Part shown: positions 1 through 6,732 of the stretch, in pieces
Numbering within the stretch: position 1 is the stretch's first letter
Layout: each line of letters starts with the position of its first letter
Assembly: GCA_964544105.1 (NCBI GenBank)
Contig: CAZIZQ010000025.1
Location: 1 to 14,781 of the forward strand
From: GCA-016432345 sp964544105
GTDB taxonomy: Bacteria; Patescibacteriota; Microgenomatia; Levybacterales; UBA12049
DNA length: 14,781 bases
Direction: 5' to 3'
The notes under the pieces: model-generated
Told to the model about the DNA's origin: nothing
What the model saw: only the letters and a program-made list of their open reading frames with translations
The model's database searches: none
Made by a program: the position numbers and the translations under genes

Positions 1-2
1 TT

Positions 3-254
3 GGTACAAAAAGCGCCTCTATAGACTCGCAACCTTCTCCAACTCCTACCCCTGCGCCTGTTTGTAACGTCTGTACTGCTGACTTTAACAGAGATGGCGG
101 GGTGGATATTGTTGATTTTTCTAAGTTTCTTTACTGCTTTGATAAAGAGGCTGTGGGTAATTGCTCAACAGTTAATACTAATAACAACAACATTATTGAT
201 ATCGAAGACTTTAGCTGTATGCAAAACTACTTTGGCAAACAGTGTAAACCTTGA
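3..254 (+). CDS. 3' end of a dockerin-bearing secreted protein (5' truncated by window edge)
   Basis: The frame is open from the window edge to TGA at 252-254. It encodes a Pro/Thr linker (SPTPTPAPVC) followed by a two-repeat dockerin-like domain. The first calcium loop reads DFNRDGGVDIVD. The second is degenerate at its start (NTNNNNIIDIED) but keeps the last two acidic positions. Five Cys residues sit at the same places as in the dockerin of the metallopeptidase at 987-3407, and most of the DNA is nearly identical to that gene's 3' end, so the two are recent paralogs. Dockerins bind cohesins through calcium-stabilised helices; that function is inferred from family. The stop codon overlaps the -35 box of the next gene. 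The rest of the protein lies outside the window, so its catalytic or binding domain is unknown. Confidence 0.85.
   Translation, partial: GTKSASIDSQPSPTPTPAPVCNVCTADFNRDGGVDIVDFSKFLYCFDKEAVGNCSTVNTNNNNIIDIEDFSCMQNYFGKQCKP
198..245 (+). repeat. Dockerin 3'-end DNA repeat, copy 1
   Basis: A 48-nt stretch coding DIEDFSCMQNYFGKQC. It matches copy 2 (3348-3395) at 47 of 48 bases and aligns with copy 3 (4365-4409) with 6 mismatches over 45 bases. The match to copy 2 extends upstream, less perfectly, through the first dockerin loop and linker (about 38-150 versus 3193-3305). Confidence 0.85.
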
Positions 255-285
255 CAATATGTACATAATGTACTAATATAAAACC
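251..285 (+). promoter_or_regulatory. Sigma70-type promoter, leaderless, for the PhD/PIN module
   Basis: A perfect -35 box TTGACA lies at 251-256, then a 17-nt spacer and a -10-like TAATAT at 274-279. The ATG of the antitoxin begins 6 nt after the -10 box, where transcription would normally start, so the mRNA probably has no 5' leader. No Shine-Dalgarno sequence is visible. The -35 box overlaps the stop codon of the upstream dockerin gene. Confidence 0.65.
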
Positions 286-564
286 ATGACACTCACAGTA
301 TCTGTAAGCGAATTTCGAAATCATCTGTCTGACTACCTGGATAAAGTTTCAGAAGGCACTCGTCTTATCATAAAAGATGAGAAAAAAGACGTTGCCATTG
401 CAGAGCTTACTCCCACTCAATCTTTTGACAAAGAAGCCTTTGGAAAGGCCTTAAAACAAGCTGCAGGTGTTTTTACTGCTAAAAATCACCCCGAGTGGCG
501 GACAAAAAAAGATGTAATTAAATGGCTCCGCGAAACAAGAAAAAATGCTGATCGCACATTCTAA
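286..564 (+). CDS. PhD/YefM-family antitoxin
   Basis: This 92-residue protein starts MTLTVSVSEFRNHLSDYLDK, the typical PhD/YefM N-terminal fold that dimerises, binds operator DNA and represses its own operon. The central part (RLIIKDEKKDVAIAEL) matches the family's beta-hairpin. The C-terminal third is charged and would be the flexible toxin-wrapping tail. It lies 2 nt upstream of a PIN-domain toxin gene, the classic antitoxin-first order. The ATG at 286 is favoured because the promoter places the transcription start there. Autoregulation and toxin neutralisation are inferred from the family. The module lies directly behind a dockerin 3' end, like the other toxin modules in this window. Confidence 0.85.
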   Translation: MTLTVSVSEFRNHLSDYLDKVSEGTRLIIKDEKKDVAIAELTPTQSFDKEAFGKALKQAAGVFTAKNHPEWRTKKDVIKWLRETRKNADRTF

Positions 565-566
565 TC

Positions 567-956
567 ATGTATGTAATTGATACAGATCTTATTATATGGA
601 TTCTAAGGGGAAATAAACGATACGAAGATTATCTTCAAAACCTCAAAGAAAAAGGCGCACTTTCAATCTCAACGATAACAATTGCCGAAGTTTACAAAAA
701 TATGTTTCCTTCTGAAGTAATTAAAACTGAAAATATACTCAAAGTATTCCAGTCATGGGACGTCACACCTCTCATTGCAAAACAGGCAGGTCTATACTGG
801 CAAGAGCATGCAAAAAAATTAAAAACCCTAAGCATCACCGACTGCCTGATCGCAGCAACTGCCAATGTGCATAATGCCACACTTGTTTCTCTTAACGCCA
901 AACATTTCCCAATGAAAGATATTAAAGTGGTAAATCCGAGCACCCTTCCTCATTGA
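567..956 (+). CDS. vapC: PIN-domain toxin (VapC-like ribonuclease)
   Basis: This 129-residue protein has the length and layout of VapC toxins, Mg-dependent endoribonucleases that usually cut tRNA or rRNA. The N-terminus reads MYVIDTDLIIW, with the first conserved Asp at residue 5. A conserved Glu lies in TIAEVYK near residue 41, and a C-terminal acidic site in SITDCLIAATA near residues 90-100. These acidic residues form the PIN metal site. The gene starts 2 nt after the antitoxin stop with no clear Shine-Dalgarno sequence, so translation is probably coupled. The last codons (ending TGA) overlap the -35 box for the metallopeptidase gene. The RNA target cannot be told from sequence. Confidence 0.85.
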   Translation: MYVIDTDLIIWILRGNKRYEDYLQNLKEKGALSISTITIAEVYKNMFPSEVIKTENILKVFQSWDVTPLIAKQAGLYWQEHAKKLKTLSITDCLIAATANVHNATLVSLNAKHFPMKDIKVVNPSTLPH

Positions 957-986
957 CACTACCCTTCTCTTTGATACTATATAGGT
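953..986 (+). promoter_or_regulatory. Sigma70-type promoter, leaderless, for the metallopeptidase gene
   Basis: A perfect -35 TTGACA is at 953-958, overlapping the TGA stop of the PIN toxin. A -10-like TACTAT lies at 975-980 after a 16-nt spacer. The GTG start at 987 follows 6 nt after the -10, so the transcript is probably leaderless. The -10 assignment is the weaker part because overlapping hexamers are also possible. Confidence 0.5.
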
Positions 987-3407
987 GTGCTGGAAAATCT
1001 AAAAAATAAATTGCGGTATCGAAAAATTGTCTCACTGATTGTTCTCCTCTTTATCGTAGCAGCCATCCCCCTAACCGTCTTTGTTGCCCAGAGGGTGCAG
1101 AACCTGCAACAGCGGGCAGCGGAGAAAGAAATACAAAATACTTCCTCGGAAATTAATAATCTCACCTCTCAACTTCTCAAAAGTTCGGATCTGCAAAAAT
1201 CAACAAAAAGCATACAGCAAAAACAACAAATTATAGAGTCTTTAGTTATTACTGCTAAAAAAAGAAAAGAGTTGCTATTACAAAAAATCAAAGAAAATCC
1301 CCAGGAGTTTTTAGATAAAGCTACTTTAGCAGATAAAAGGGATAATTTTCCAGAAGAAGTTAGACCATATATAGAGGAGAGGATAAGTACAGAAGGTACC
1401 TTAAAAGTTATACATAAGGATGAATTTGAAAATAAAAAGAGTACGCTTGAATATGTCTTACAAATAGATTCCAATACAAGTGATCAAAAATGGTATCAAC
1501 TCTACTTTGCTAAAAATCCTCCAGAATTCTCTTTATCTGGAGCAGAATTAAAAGTTGATGCTGTGGCAATGGATGGATATGCTGCACAAATTAATCTACA
1601 GTTTCTAACTGTCCCTACTAGATTTCCTACTACAGGAGAACAAAAAACATTAGTACTGATGGTTAACTCTGTTAATAATCCAGTGACTCCTTATTCAGCA
1701 GATCAAATTAGAGATGTGATTTTTAATACTACAAATCAAAGTTCAGTAAATAATTATTATAAAGAAACATCATTTGATAAAACATTTCTTTCTGGCGATG
1801 TATTTGGGTGGTATCCGATTACGCCTACTTGCGACGACATACTAATAAGTTCTTTAGCTAGAACCAAAGCTAGGGATGCAGGAATAAACGTTGATAATTA
1901 TACTAGAACTATTTATATATTAGCGGGTGATGATTTACTCTGTGGTAGAAATAATGTTTTTGTGGGAGCTGCATCAACGACTGAAAGCTGGATTTATAGG
2001 CTTTCATCTCAAGCTGTGGCTCATGAGTTTGGTCACATGTTAGGAGTAAATCATGCAAACAGTATAAGTTGCCAATTAGGTAAAATTACACCTGAAACTT
2101 GTAATGAAGGTGAGTATGGTGACCAGCATGATGTTATGGGATTAGATTATCAACAATTTAATGCGCCTCATAAAGTTGGTATGGGTTGGATTCCTGATTC
2201 TAATATAAACACTGTTACTACTAGTGGTACATTCAACATATCTCCACTAGAATCTTCAATAAGTGCAACACAAGTTTTGCAAATACCCAAACAGGATACG
2301 GATGGTGATTCTTATTTTATTTCATACAGACAAAATGGAGGCTTTTTTGATAGAAACTTAGATGCATTTAAGCCTAACTCAATTCAAAAAGGAATAAGCA
2401 TACATACCTGGCGGGGTGGTTCTTTTGAAAAAACAAAGTTTATAGAGCACCAGGGAACCTTTACTGGTTCAACTATTTTAGATGGAGAAGTTTTTCAAGA
2501 TCAAATTAACAATATTCAGATAAAACAAATTAGTCACAATGCAAGTGGAGTTACAGTTGAAGTAACAATGCCTGGTTCTCCTCCATCAGGCTTGCCACCG
2601 AGGCGTGTTTTTATTACTAGTACTACTTATAATGGTGATCTAAAAACCGCTGGCAGTAATGTTGGCCTTGGTGTTGCAATTAGCGGATTGGATGGGGCAG
2701 ATAAAATCTGTCAATCAAGAGCAAACAGTTCAACCATGTATCCTGATTTGAAAAATAGTATTTGGAAGGCCTGGCTGTCTGACAGTACACTTTCTGCTGC
2801 TTCCAGATTAAGTCATTCAGGAAGTTTTACTTTAATTAATGGAGCTGTGATAGCAAATGACTGGAACGATCTAACTGATGGATTTATTGCAACCCAAATT
2901 AATACAGAGGAGAATGGTAATATCCAATCAGGAAATGCTTGGACCAACACTAAAATCAATGGCGATATTTATCATATACAATATTCTTGTAATAACTGGA
3001 CTAGTTCAACAAATGATTATGCTGGCGGCGGCGGTTATGCAGGTAAGAAAGATGGTGGGTGGACACAAAACATGTTTGGAATAGGTGGAAGTGGTTGTGC
3101 TAGCATTACTTATCAACACCTCTATTGTTTTGAAGAATCGACTCCGACTGCGACTTCAACTCCAGCCCCCACTTCAGAACCAACAAATACCCCCTCTCCT
3201 ACCCCTGCCCCTGTTTGCAATGCCTGTACAGCTGATTTTAATAGGGATGGCGGGGTGGATATTGTGGACTTTTCCAGGTTTGTTAAATGTTTTGATAAAT
3301 CAACAAACGAGTGCCCAACCACAGATACCAATGGCAATGGCATAACAGATATCGAAGACTTTAGCTGTATGCAAAACTACTTTGGCAAACAATGTGTGCT
3401 AAAATAG
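987..3407 (+). CDS. Secreted M11-like zinc metallopeptidase with DUF1554-like domain and C-terminal dockerin
   Basis: 806 residues, GTG start. A basic N-terminus and membrane helix (about 14-34) are followed by LQQRAA (40-45). Residues 46-115 are Lys/Gln/Glu-rich and probably coiled coil. The zinc motif HEFGHMLGVNH is at 346-356 (HExxHxxGxxH, catalytic Glu347). It is followed by EYGDQHDVMG with the Met-turn at Met384 and then NAPHK..MGW, a pattern matching gametolysin-type M11 peptidases. Residues about 540-716 resemble DUF1554 (FITSTTYNG, KAWLSDST, IANDWNDLTDG). A Pro/Thr linker leads to a dockerin at 750-806 with loops DFNRDGGVDIVD and DTNGNGITDIED. Six Cys in or near the dockerin suggest disulfides outside the cell. 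The protein probably acts at the surface as an anchored or cohesin-docked protease. The substrate is unknown. The M11 assignment rests on motif recall, not on a search. Confidence 0.85.
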   Translation: MLENLKNKLRYRKIVSLIVLLFIVAAIPLTVFVAQRVQNLQQRAAEKEIQNTSSEINNLTSQLLKSSDLQKSTKSIQQKQQIIESLVITAKKRKELLLQKIKENPQEFLDKATLADKRDNFPEEVRPYIEERISTEGTLKVIHKDEFENKKSTLEYVLQIDSNTSDQKWYQLYFAKNPPEFSLSGAELKVDAVAMDGYAAQINLQFLTVPTRFPTTGEQKTLVLMVNSVNNPVTPYSADQIRDVIFNTTNQSSVNNYYKETSFDKTFLSGDVFGWYPITPTCDDILISSLARTKARDAGINVDNYTRTIYILAGDDLLCGRNNVFVGAASTTESWIYRLSSQAVAHEFGHMLGVNHANSISCQLGKITPETCNEGEYGDQHDVMGLDYQQFNAPHKVGMGWIPDSNINTVTTSGTFNISPLESSISATQVLQIPKQDTDGDSYFISYRQNGGFFDRNLDAFKPNSIQKGISIHTWRGGSFEKTKFIEHQGTFTGSTILDGEVFQDQINNIQIKQISHNASGVTVEVTMPGSPPSGLPPRRVFITSTTYNGDLKTAGSNVGLGVAISGLDGADKICQSRANSSTMYPDLKNSIWKAWLSDSTLSAASRLSHSGSFTLINGAVIANDWNDLTDGFIATQINTEENGNIQSGNAWTNTKINGDIYHIQYSCNNWTSSTNDYAGGGGYAGKKDGGWTQNMFGIGGSGCASITYQHLYCFEESTPTATSTPAPTSEPTNTPSPTPAPVCNACTADFNRDGGVDIVDFSRFVKCFDKSTNECPTTDTNGNGITDIEDFSCMQNYFGKQCVLK
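3348..3395 (+). repeat. Dockerin 3'-end DNA repeat, copy 2
   Basis: Second copy, inside the intact metallopeptidase gene. It differs from copy 1 at a single base (position 3392). A toxin-type gene pair starts a few bases after the stop codon, as it does after copy 1. Confidence 0.85.
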
Positions 3408-3411
3408 CATT

Positions 3412-3693
3412 ATGTATAATTGGTCTATTGATGAAGAGCAGTTTAAAAAAGAGAATCCTCAAAAATATAGGTTATGGAAAATAACACAACTTATAAATTA
3501 TGGTTTGGATGGAGAAAAATTGGATAGGGAGGAGGTCAAAAAAGCGTGGCCAAAGATAAAAGATTCTCTTGACCCTTATGCAAGACGCGCTATAGAATAT
3601 CTATTATGGGGAAAAGCATACTCACTTCCAAACAACTTAACTTTTTGGAATTTGCACAAGCACAAAAATTTATTTCCAAAAAATTCTATTTAA
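3412..3693 (+). CDS. Small hypothetical protein paired with AbiEii-like nucleotidyltransferase (putative antitoxin)
   Basis: A 93-residue, Lys/Trp-rich, mostly helical protein beginning MYNWSIDEEQF, with no motif I can name with certainty. It starts 4 nt after the metallopeptidase stop codon and overlaps the AbiEii-like gene by 88 nt. Its position directly before a nucleotidyltransferase toxin suggests an antitoxin or partner role, by context only. The conserved-looking part ends near residue 67 (ARRAIEYLLWG), where the downstream gene begins in another frame. The last 27 residues may be an overrun after loss of an earlier stop. A TAAAAT box at 3400-3405 ends 6 nt before the ATG, which would again fit a leaderless start, but no good -35 was found. 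Confidence 0.65.
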   Translation: MYNWSIDEEQFKKENPQKYRLWKITQLINYGLDGEKLDREEVKKAWPKIKDSLDPYARRAIEYLLWGKAYSLPNNLTFWNLHKHKNLFPKNSI

Positions 3694-4289
3694 CAGGCGG
3701 AACTGCTCTATCTGAATTTTACTTCCGGCATAGACTATCAGAGGATATAGATTTATTCTCTGAGAATGAAGTGAACCCTAAAGCTGTTGAATCCTTTCTG
3801 CAAGCAATATCAAAACGTTTGGGAATTTCCAAAATAATAAAACAAAACTATCTGGGGTTATATACATATATACTTCAATATGGTGATAAAGATGAGTTAA
3901 AGGTTGATTTCAGTTATTATCCATTTCCTAAAATTGAGAAAGGAATCTATTTTAAAAATCTTGAGATAAGCAGTATTCACGATATTGCTGTTAATAAAAT
4001 ACACACTATTATTATGAGATCAAAAGCTAGAGATTATATTGATCTTTATCTCATTTTTAAGCAGGCAGATTATCCTCCTGCACAATATCTTCAAAAAATT
4101 CGTCTTGATTCTCAGGCAAAATTTGATTGGCCACTAGAGGATAAAAACCTGGTTGCTGCACTTTTAAAAGTTAAAGACTTAAAAGATGAGGATTTTCCTA
4201 AAATGTTAATACCTTTTGATAAAAAGAAAATGGAAAAGTTTTTTCTAGAACTTGCTAAATCCCTAGAAAGTGGAATATTTAAACCATAA
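3606..4289 (+). CDS. AbiEii/AbiGii-family nucleotidyltransferase toxin
   Basis: A 227-residue protein with the nucleotidyltransferase signature YLTGGTALSEFYFRHRLSED followed by IDLFS. The GGTAL loop and the DxD pair in EDIDLF are the expected NTP- and metal-binding residues. A third acidic position is probably in ELKVDFSYYP. The segment IHDIAVNKIHTIIMRSKARD plus YIDLYLIFK matches the helical part usual in AbiEii/MenT-like proteins. The family transfers nucleotides to targets such as tRNA and acts as a type IV-like toxin or phage-abortive-infection factor; activity here is inferred. The start at 3606 (MGKSILTSKQLNF) is preferred because family members usually have an ILT..Q-type helix just before the GG motif. 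This start creates the 88-nt overlap with the upstream gene. The membrane-anchor relic at 4293 follows 3 nt after the stop. Confidence 0.85.
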   Translation: MGKSILTSKQLNFLEFAQAQKFISKKFYLTGGTALSEFYFRHRLSEDIDLFSENEVNPKAVESFLQAISKRLGISKIIKQNYLGLYTYILQYGDKDELKVDFSYYPFPKIEKGIYFKNLEISSIHDIAVNKIHTIIMRSKARDYIDLYLIFKQADYPPAQYLQKIRLDSQAKFDWPLEDKNLVAALLKVKDLKDEDFPKMLIPFDKKKMEKFFLELAKSLESGIFKP

Positions 4290-4292
4290 ACT

Positions 4293-4433
4293 ATGCTCAA
4301 GAATTTAATAGATGCCTTGCGGTCGAGAAAAATTGTCTCACTGATTGTTTTATTACTTATAACTATCGAAGACTTCGCTTGTATGCAAAACTACTTTGGA
4401 AAACAGTGCGTTGCGCCTTCCGTCTCATTATGA
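4293..4433 (+). pseudogene. Chimeric relic: signal-anchor N-terminus fused in frame to the C-terminal half of a dockerin
   Basis: An open frame of 46 codons from ATG 4293 to TGA 4431-4433. Residues 1-23 (MLKNLIDALRSRKIVSLIVL...) copy the signal anchor of the metallopeptidase at 987: DNA 4317-4349 matches 1011-1043 except at 3 bases, including 23 identical bases in a row. At residues 24-25 the frame jumps into the second half of a dockerin (IEDFACMQNYFGKQC). The simplest reading is an in-frame internal deletion that removed about 750 codons of a paralog. The product would be a membrane helix with a short Cys-bearing tail. Whether it is expressed is unknown. Confidence 0.8.
4365..4409 (+). repeat. 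Dockerin 3'-end DNA repeat, copy 3 (diverged)
   Basis: Third copy, 39 of 45 bases matching copy 1. It lies in the 46-codon chimeric relic at 4293-4433 and is followed by the Fic gene. Confidence 0.8.
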
Positions 4434-4447
4434 TACGATTTATCCAT

Positions 4448-5500
4448 ATGAATGAGACGAATCTTACTCCCAGGCAAAATTTAATACTTTCATTAGTAAA
4501 TAAGTCTCAAGGAATTGGCAGGGCAGAGATTGAAAAAAAGGTGATAAATAGATATCCAGCATCTAAACCAACCATCGCCCGCGATTTGGCTTATCTTGTA
4601 GAAAAAAAGCTCATTTTGATTTCTGGAAAAGGAAAGAATACAGCATATAGCTCATCTATCAAAAACCCAATACTACGCTATGTTGATGAAAAACAATACT
4701 TTGCTCTCGAGGTAGATCAGCGAAATGGTGCGACTACTTTTGATTTTAGTCTCTTTAATTACCTGCATGATATTTTTTCAGCAGAGGAAATAGTAAGGCT
4801 CTCAAGGATACATAAAAGCTTTACCAAAGCAACTGAAAAGCTGCCAAAAGATATCTATAAAAAAGAGCTGGAGCGATTTATTATCGAGCTATCCTGGAAG
4901 TCATCAAGAATAGAAGGCAATACCTATTCGCTTCTCGATACAGAGACACTGATTAAACAAAGTATTGAGGCCAAGGGTCATCCAAAAGAAGAAGCGATTA
5001 TGATCTTAAATCATAAAGTAGCCTTTGAGACCATTCTTGCTCACAAGGAAGAGTTTAAAACAATAACCATATCTCATATTACACAGCTGCATAATGTCTT
5101 AGTAAAAGATTTAAGTATCACAGCTGGTATCAGAAATAAGGCAGTTGGTATTACCGGCACAACGTACCGTCCTTTAGATAATAGTTTCCAAATTAGAGAA
5201 GCGCTTGAGAAAACAATTGCCGTCACCAACACTTCAAAGCATCCTTTAGAAAAAGCGCTGATTGCCGTTGTCTTTGTTTCATATATTCAGCCTTTTGCCG
5301 ATGGCAACAAAAGAACTGCTAGAATGCTGACTAATGCGATTCTTTTGGCTCATGATTTCTACCCGCTTTCTTATAGAAGTGTTGATGAAACAGTCTTTAA
5401 AGAAGCCTTAATCCTTTTTTATGAACAGCACAGTATTGCTCAGTTTAAAGAGATAATTCTTAATCAATATCTGTTTGCCATCAATACATATTTCAGATAA
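4448..5500 (+). CDS. Winged-helix/Fic-domain protein with non-canonical Fic motif (Gln for His)
   Basis: 350 residues from the ATG at 4448 (MNETNLTPRQN); an upstream extension in frame would translate the dockerin relic in the wrong frame, so it is rejected. Residues 1-70 form a winged helix-turn-helix (IGRAEIEKKV, SKPTIARDLAYLVEKKLI). An inhibitory-helix motif S/TxxxEG is seen at 152-157 (SSRIEG), as in class II Fic proteins where it blocks the ATP site. The Fic motif at 281-292 reads QPFADGNKRTAR; the catalytic His of HPFxxGNxR is Gln281, while the anion-hole and the Arg are kept. Canonical Fic enzymes use that His to transfer AMP, so this protein may be inactive for AMPylation, use other chemistry, or act as a DNA-binding regulator. 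It lies between two dockerin relics. Confidence 0.85.
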   Translation: MNETNLTPRQNLILSLVNKSQGIGRAEIEKKVINRYPASKPTIARDLAYLVEKKLILISGKGKNTAYSSSIKNPILRYVDEKQYFALEVDQRNGATTFDFSLFNYLHDIFSAEEIVRLSRIHKSFTKATEKLPKDIYKKELERFIIELSWKSSRIEGNTYSLLDTETLIKQSIEAKGHPKEEAIMILNHKVAFETILAHKEEFKTITISHITQLHNVLVKDLSITAGIRNKAVGITGTTYRPLDNSFQIREALEKTIAVTNTSKHPLEKALIAVVFVSYIQPFADGNKRTARMLTNAILLAHDFYPLSYRSVDETVFKEALILFYEQHSIAQFKEIILNQYLFAINTYFR

Positions 5501-5579
5501 TAATACTACCGGAACAGTTGATATCGAAGACATAGCCTGTGTAATCAATCAGTTCGGAAGCCTGTGCAGCAGCCGTTAA
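5496..5579 (+). pseudogene. Relic of a dockerin C-terminal half
   Basis: Reading from 5496 gives DNNTTGTVDIED, a full second-repeat calcium loop, then IACVINQFGSLCSSR and a TAA at 5577-5579. The line-up with DIEDFSCMQNYFGKQC of the metallopeptidase is clear but more diverged than the other copies. No start or first repeat is present; the upstream sequence is the end of the Fic gene, whose final codon and stop overlap the relic. The stop shares a GTTAAC palindrome with the stop codon of the convergent minus-strand gene. Confidence 0.7.
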
Positions 5580-6685
5580 CCTACTCCTGGTTTGAATGCA
5601 TTTCTGAATATACTAAAGTCAATCAGGTCAATCTTGCCATCTTTGTTAAAGTCTGCTTGTTTGGTTGCAACATTTCCTAAGTATTCATCTCTCCAAATTT
5701 GGTAATCGATGATATCAACTTTTTTATCACCATTTGCATCGCCTGGCACCGGGCCAGTTGGCGTTGCCGTTGGAGGGGGAGGAGTATTGGTCGCTCCTGG
5801 AATGGTAGGAGTTGGCGACACGGTGCAGGGATTTGTTGTATTGTTTAAGTAATTTGTGCAGGCGACTTGATTGGTGCCATTAGCGCTATCGCGTAAGAAG
5901 ATTGAATAATCTAGACCATTTACAAATCTGTCTTTATTTAGGTCAGCGGCTGGATCATATTTTGATCCACAGGCATTTGTACTATCAAATGCTGCTATAA
6001 TTTTGTCGTAGAGTATTCTACACGATCCGATAAGTCCAGGTGTTGGCGTTGCAGTCGGAGGAACAACAGTTGGTGAAGCTGTAGCGCTAACAGTAAATTG
6101 TATGTTAACGTTTTGCTGATTACCCAAAAGCCCATCAATTCCAAGACCTGTTGCTTGAACATTATAAAATCGAACATCAGCAGTACCGGTATTTTTTGCC
6201 ATAATGGTAATTGTTCCCAGTTTTACTCTGCCAGTTGCAACATTTCCTATTGTGTCGACAGCTGCATATTCATAGTACTCTGGATAGAACGTAGTTCCTT
6301 TGAGGAGATTATTAAACATATAGCTAGGTGATACAGCAGTAAACACAACAGGAGCGGAAGACGGAATCGAGAGTCCAATACCTATATTTCCTGATACATT
6401 GCTACTTGATAAAGCAAAACTTACTCCGGTAACGTTTTGGTTACCTGCCTCAAGATATATATCGAGATCTGTTTGTTCGTTAAGCGTTAGTTGTGTCTTG
6501 GGTGTAGTAGCAGCCAGCGAGATATTGCCAGTTGTTGTTGGAGGGGAAACGATTTCGGATGCTCGCTGTTTGTAGCTGGTTTGTTTTTGAGAAACAATGA
6601 CTGTAAGCGCAAGAGCGCCAATTAAAAATCCTCCTAAGAGGAGATTCTTTTTTGTTTTACTTAAAGAGTCAATAAAGCCGAACAT
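5576..6685 (-). CDS. Secreted protein with cohesin-like domain, single EF segment and C-terminal dockerin
   Basis: 369 residues. Basic N-terminus, membrane helix at about 15-32, then YKQRAS (38-43), which resembles the LQQRAA motif of two other exported proteins here. Residues about 52-200 form a beta-rich domain with cohesin/carbohydrate-binding-like layout (LTLNEQTDLDIYLEAGN, VTGVSFALS, GRVKLGTITIMA). A Pro/Thr linker leads to one EF-type segment (DLNKDRFVNGLD, about 245-256) with Cys residues nearby. A second Pro/Thr linker is followed by a complete dockerin at 313-366 with loops DANGDKKVDIID and DFNKDGKIDLID. A protein with both a cohesin-like and a dockerin module could bridge partners on the cell surface, but the cohesin assignment is the less certain part. 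It diverges from the ligase gene at 6711. Confidence 0.75.
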   Translation of the reverse strand: MFGFIDSLSKTKKNLLLGGFLIGALALTVIVSQKQTSYKQRASEIVSPPTTTGNISLAATTPKTQLTLNEQTDLDIYLEAGNQNVTGVSFALSSSNVSGNIGIGLSIPSSAPVVFTAVSPSYMFNNLLKGTTFYPEYYEYAAVDTIGNVATGRVKLGTITIMAKNTGTADVRFYNVQATGLGIDGLLGNQQNVNIQFTVSATASPTVVPPTATPTPGLIGSCRILYDKIIAAFDSTNACGSKYDPAADLNKDRFVNGLDYSIFLRDSANGTNQVACTNYLNNTTNPCTVSPTPTIPGATNTPPPPTATPTGPVPGDANGDKKVDIIDYQIWRDEYLGNVATKQADFNKDGKIDLIDFSIFRNAFKPGVG

Positions 6686-6694
6686 AAATTGTTA

Positions 6695-6700
6695 TATAAT
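6695..6700 (+). promoter_or_regulatory. -10 box for the O-antigen-ligase-type gene
   Basis: A perfect TATAAT lies 10 nt before the ATG at 6711, in a divergent intergenic gap of only 25 bp. No convincing -35 box is visible, so the call rests on the -10 alone. Confidence 0.35.
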
Positions 6701-6702
6701 TT

Positions 6703-6732
6703 ATATTAAGATGTTTTTTCGTACTTTGTCAA
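6703..6732 (-). promoter_or_regulatory. Putative minus-strand promoter for the cohesin-like/dockerin gene
   Basis: On the minus strand a perfect TTGACA runs from 6732 to 6727, followed by an 18-nt spacer and TAATAT from 6708 to 6703. The ATG is at 6685, giving a leader of roughly 10 nt. The -35 box lies inside the first codons of the divergent ligase gene. Confidence 0.45.

Noticed and set aside
94..276. Plus-strand open frame of 60 codons near the left end
   Set aside because: It is a shadow frame across the dockerin fragment; the other frame encodes a recognisable dockerin.
4379..4447. N-terminal extension of the Fic protein
   Set aside because: These codons overlap the dockerin relic in another frame, and MNETNLTPRQN at 4448 begins the winged-helix domain.
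5576..5579. GTTAAC palindrome as a restriction or regulatory site
   Set aside because: It is explained by two convergent TAA stop codons overlapping; no further symmetry is seen around it.
6597..6710. N-terminal extension of the ligase-type membrane protein
   Set aside because: It is the antisense of the signal region of the minus-strand gene; the ATG at 6711 gives a normal first membrane helix.
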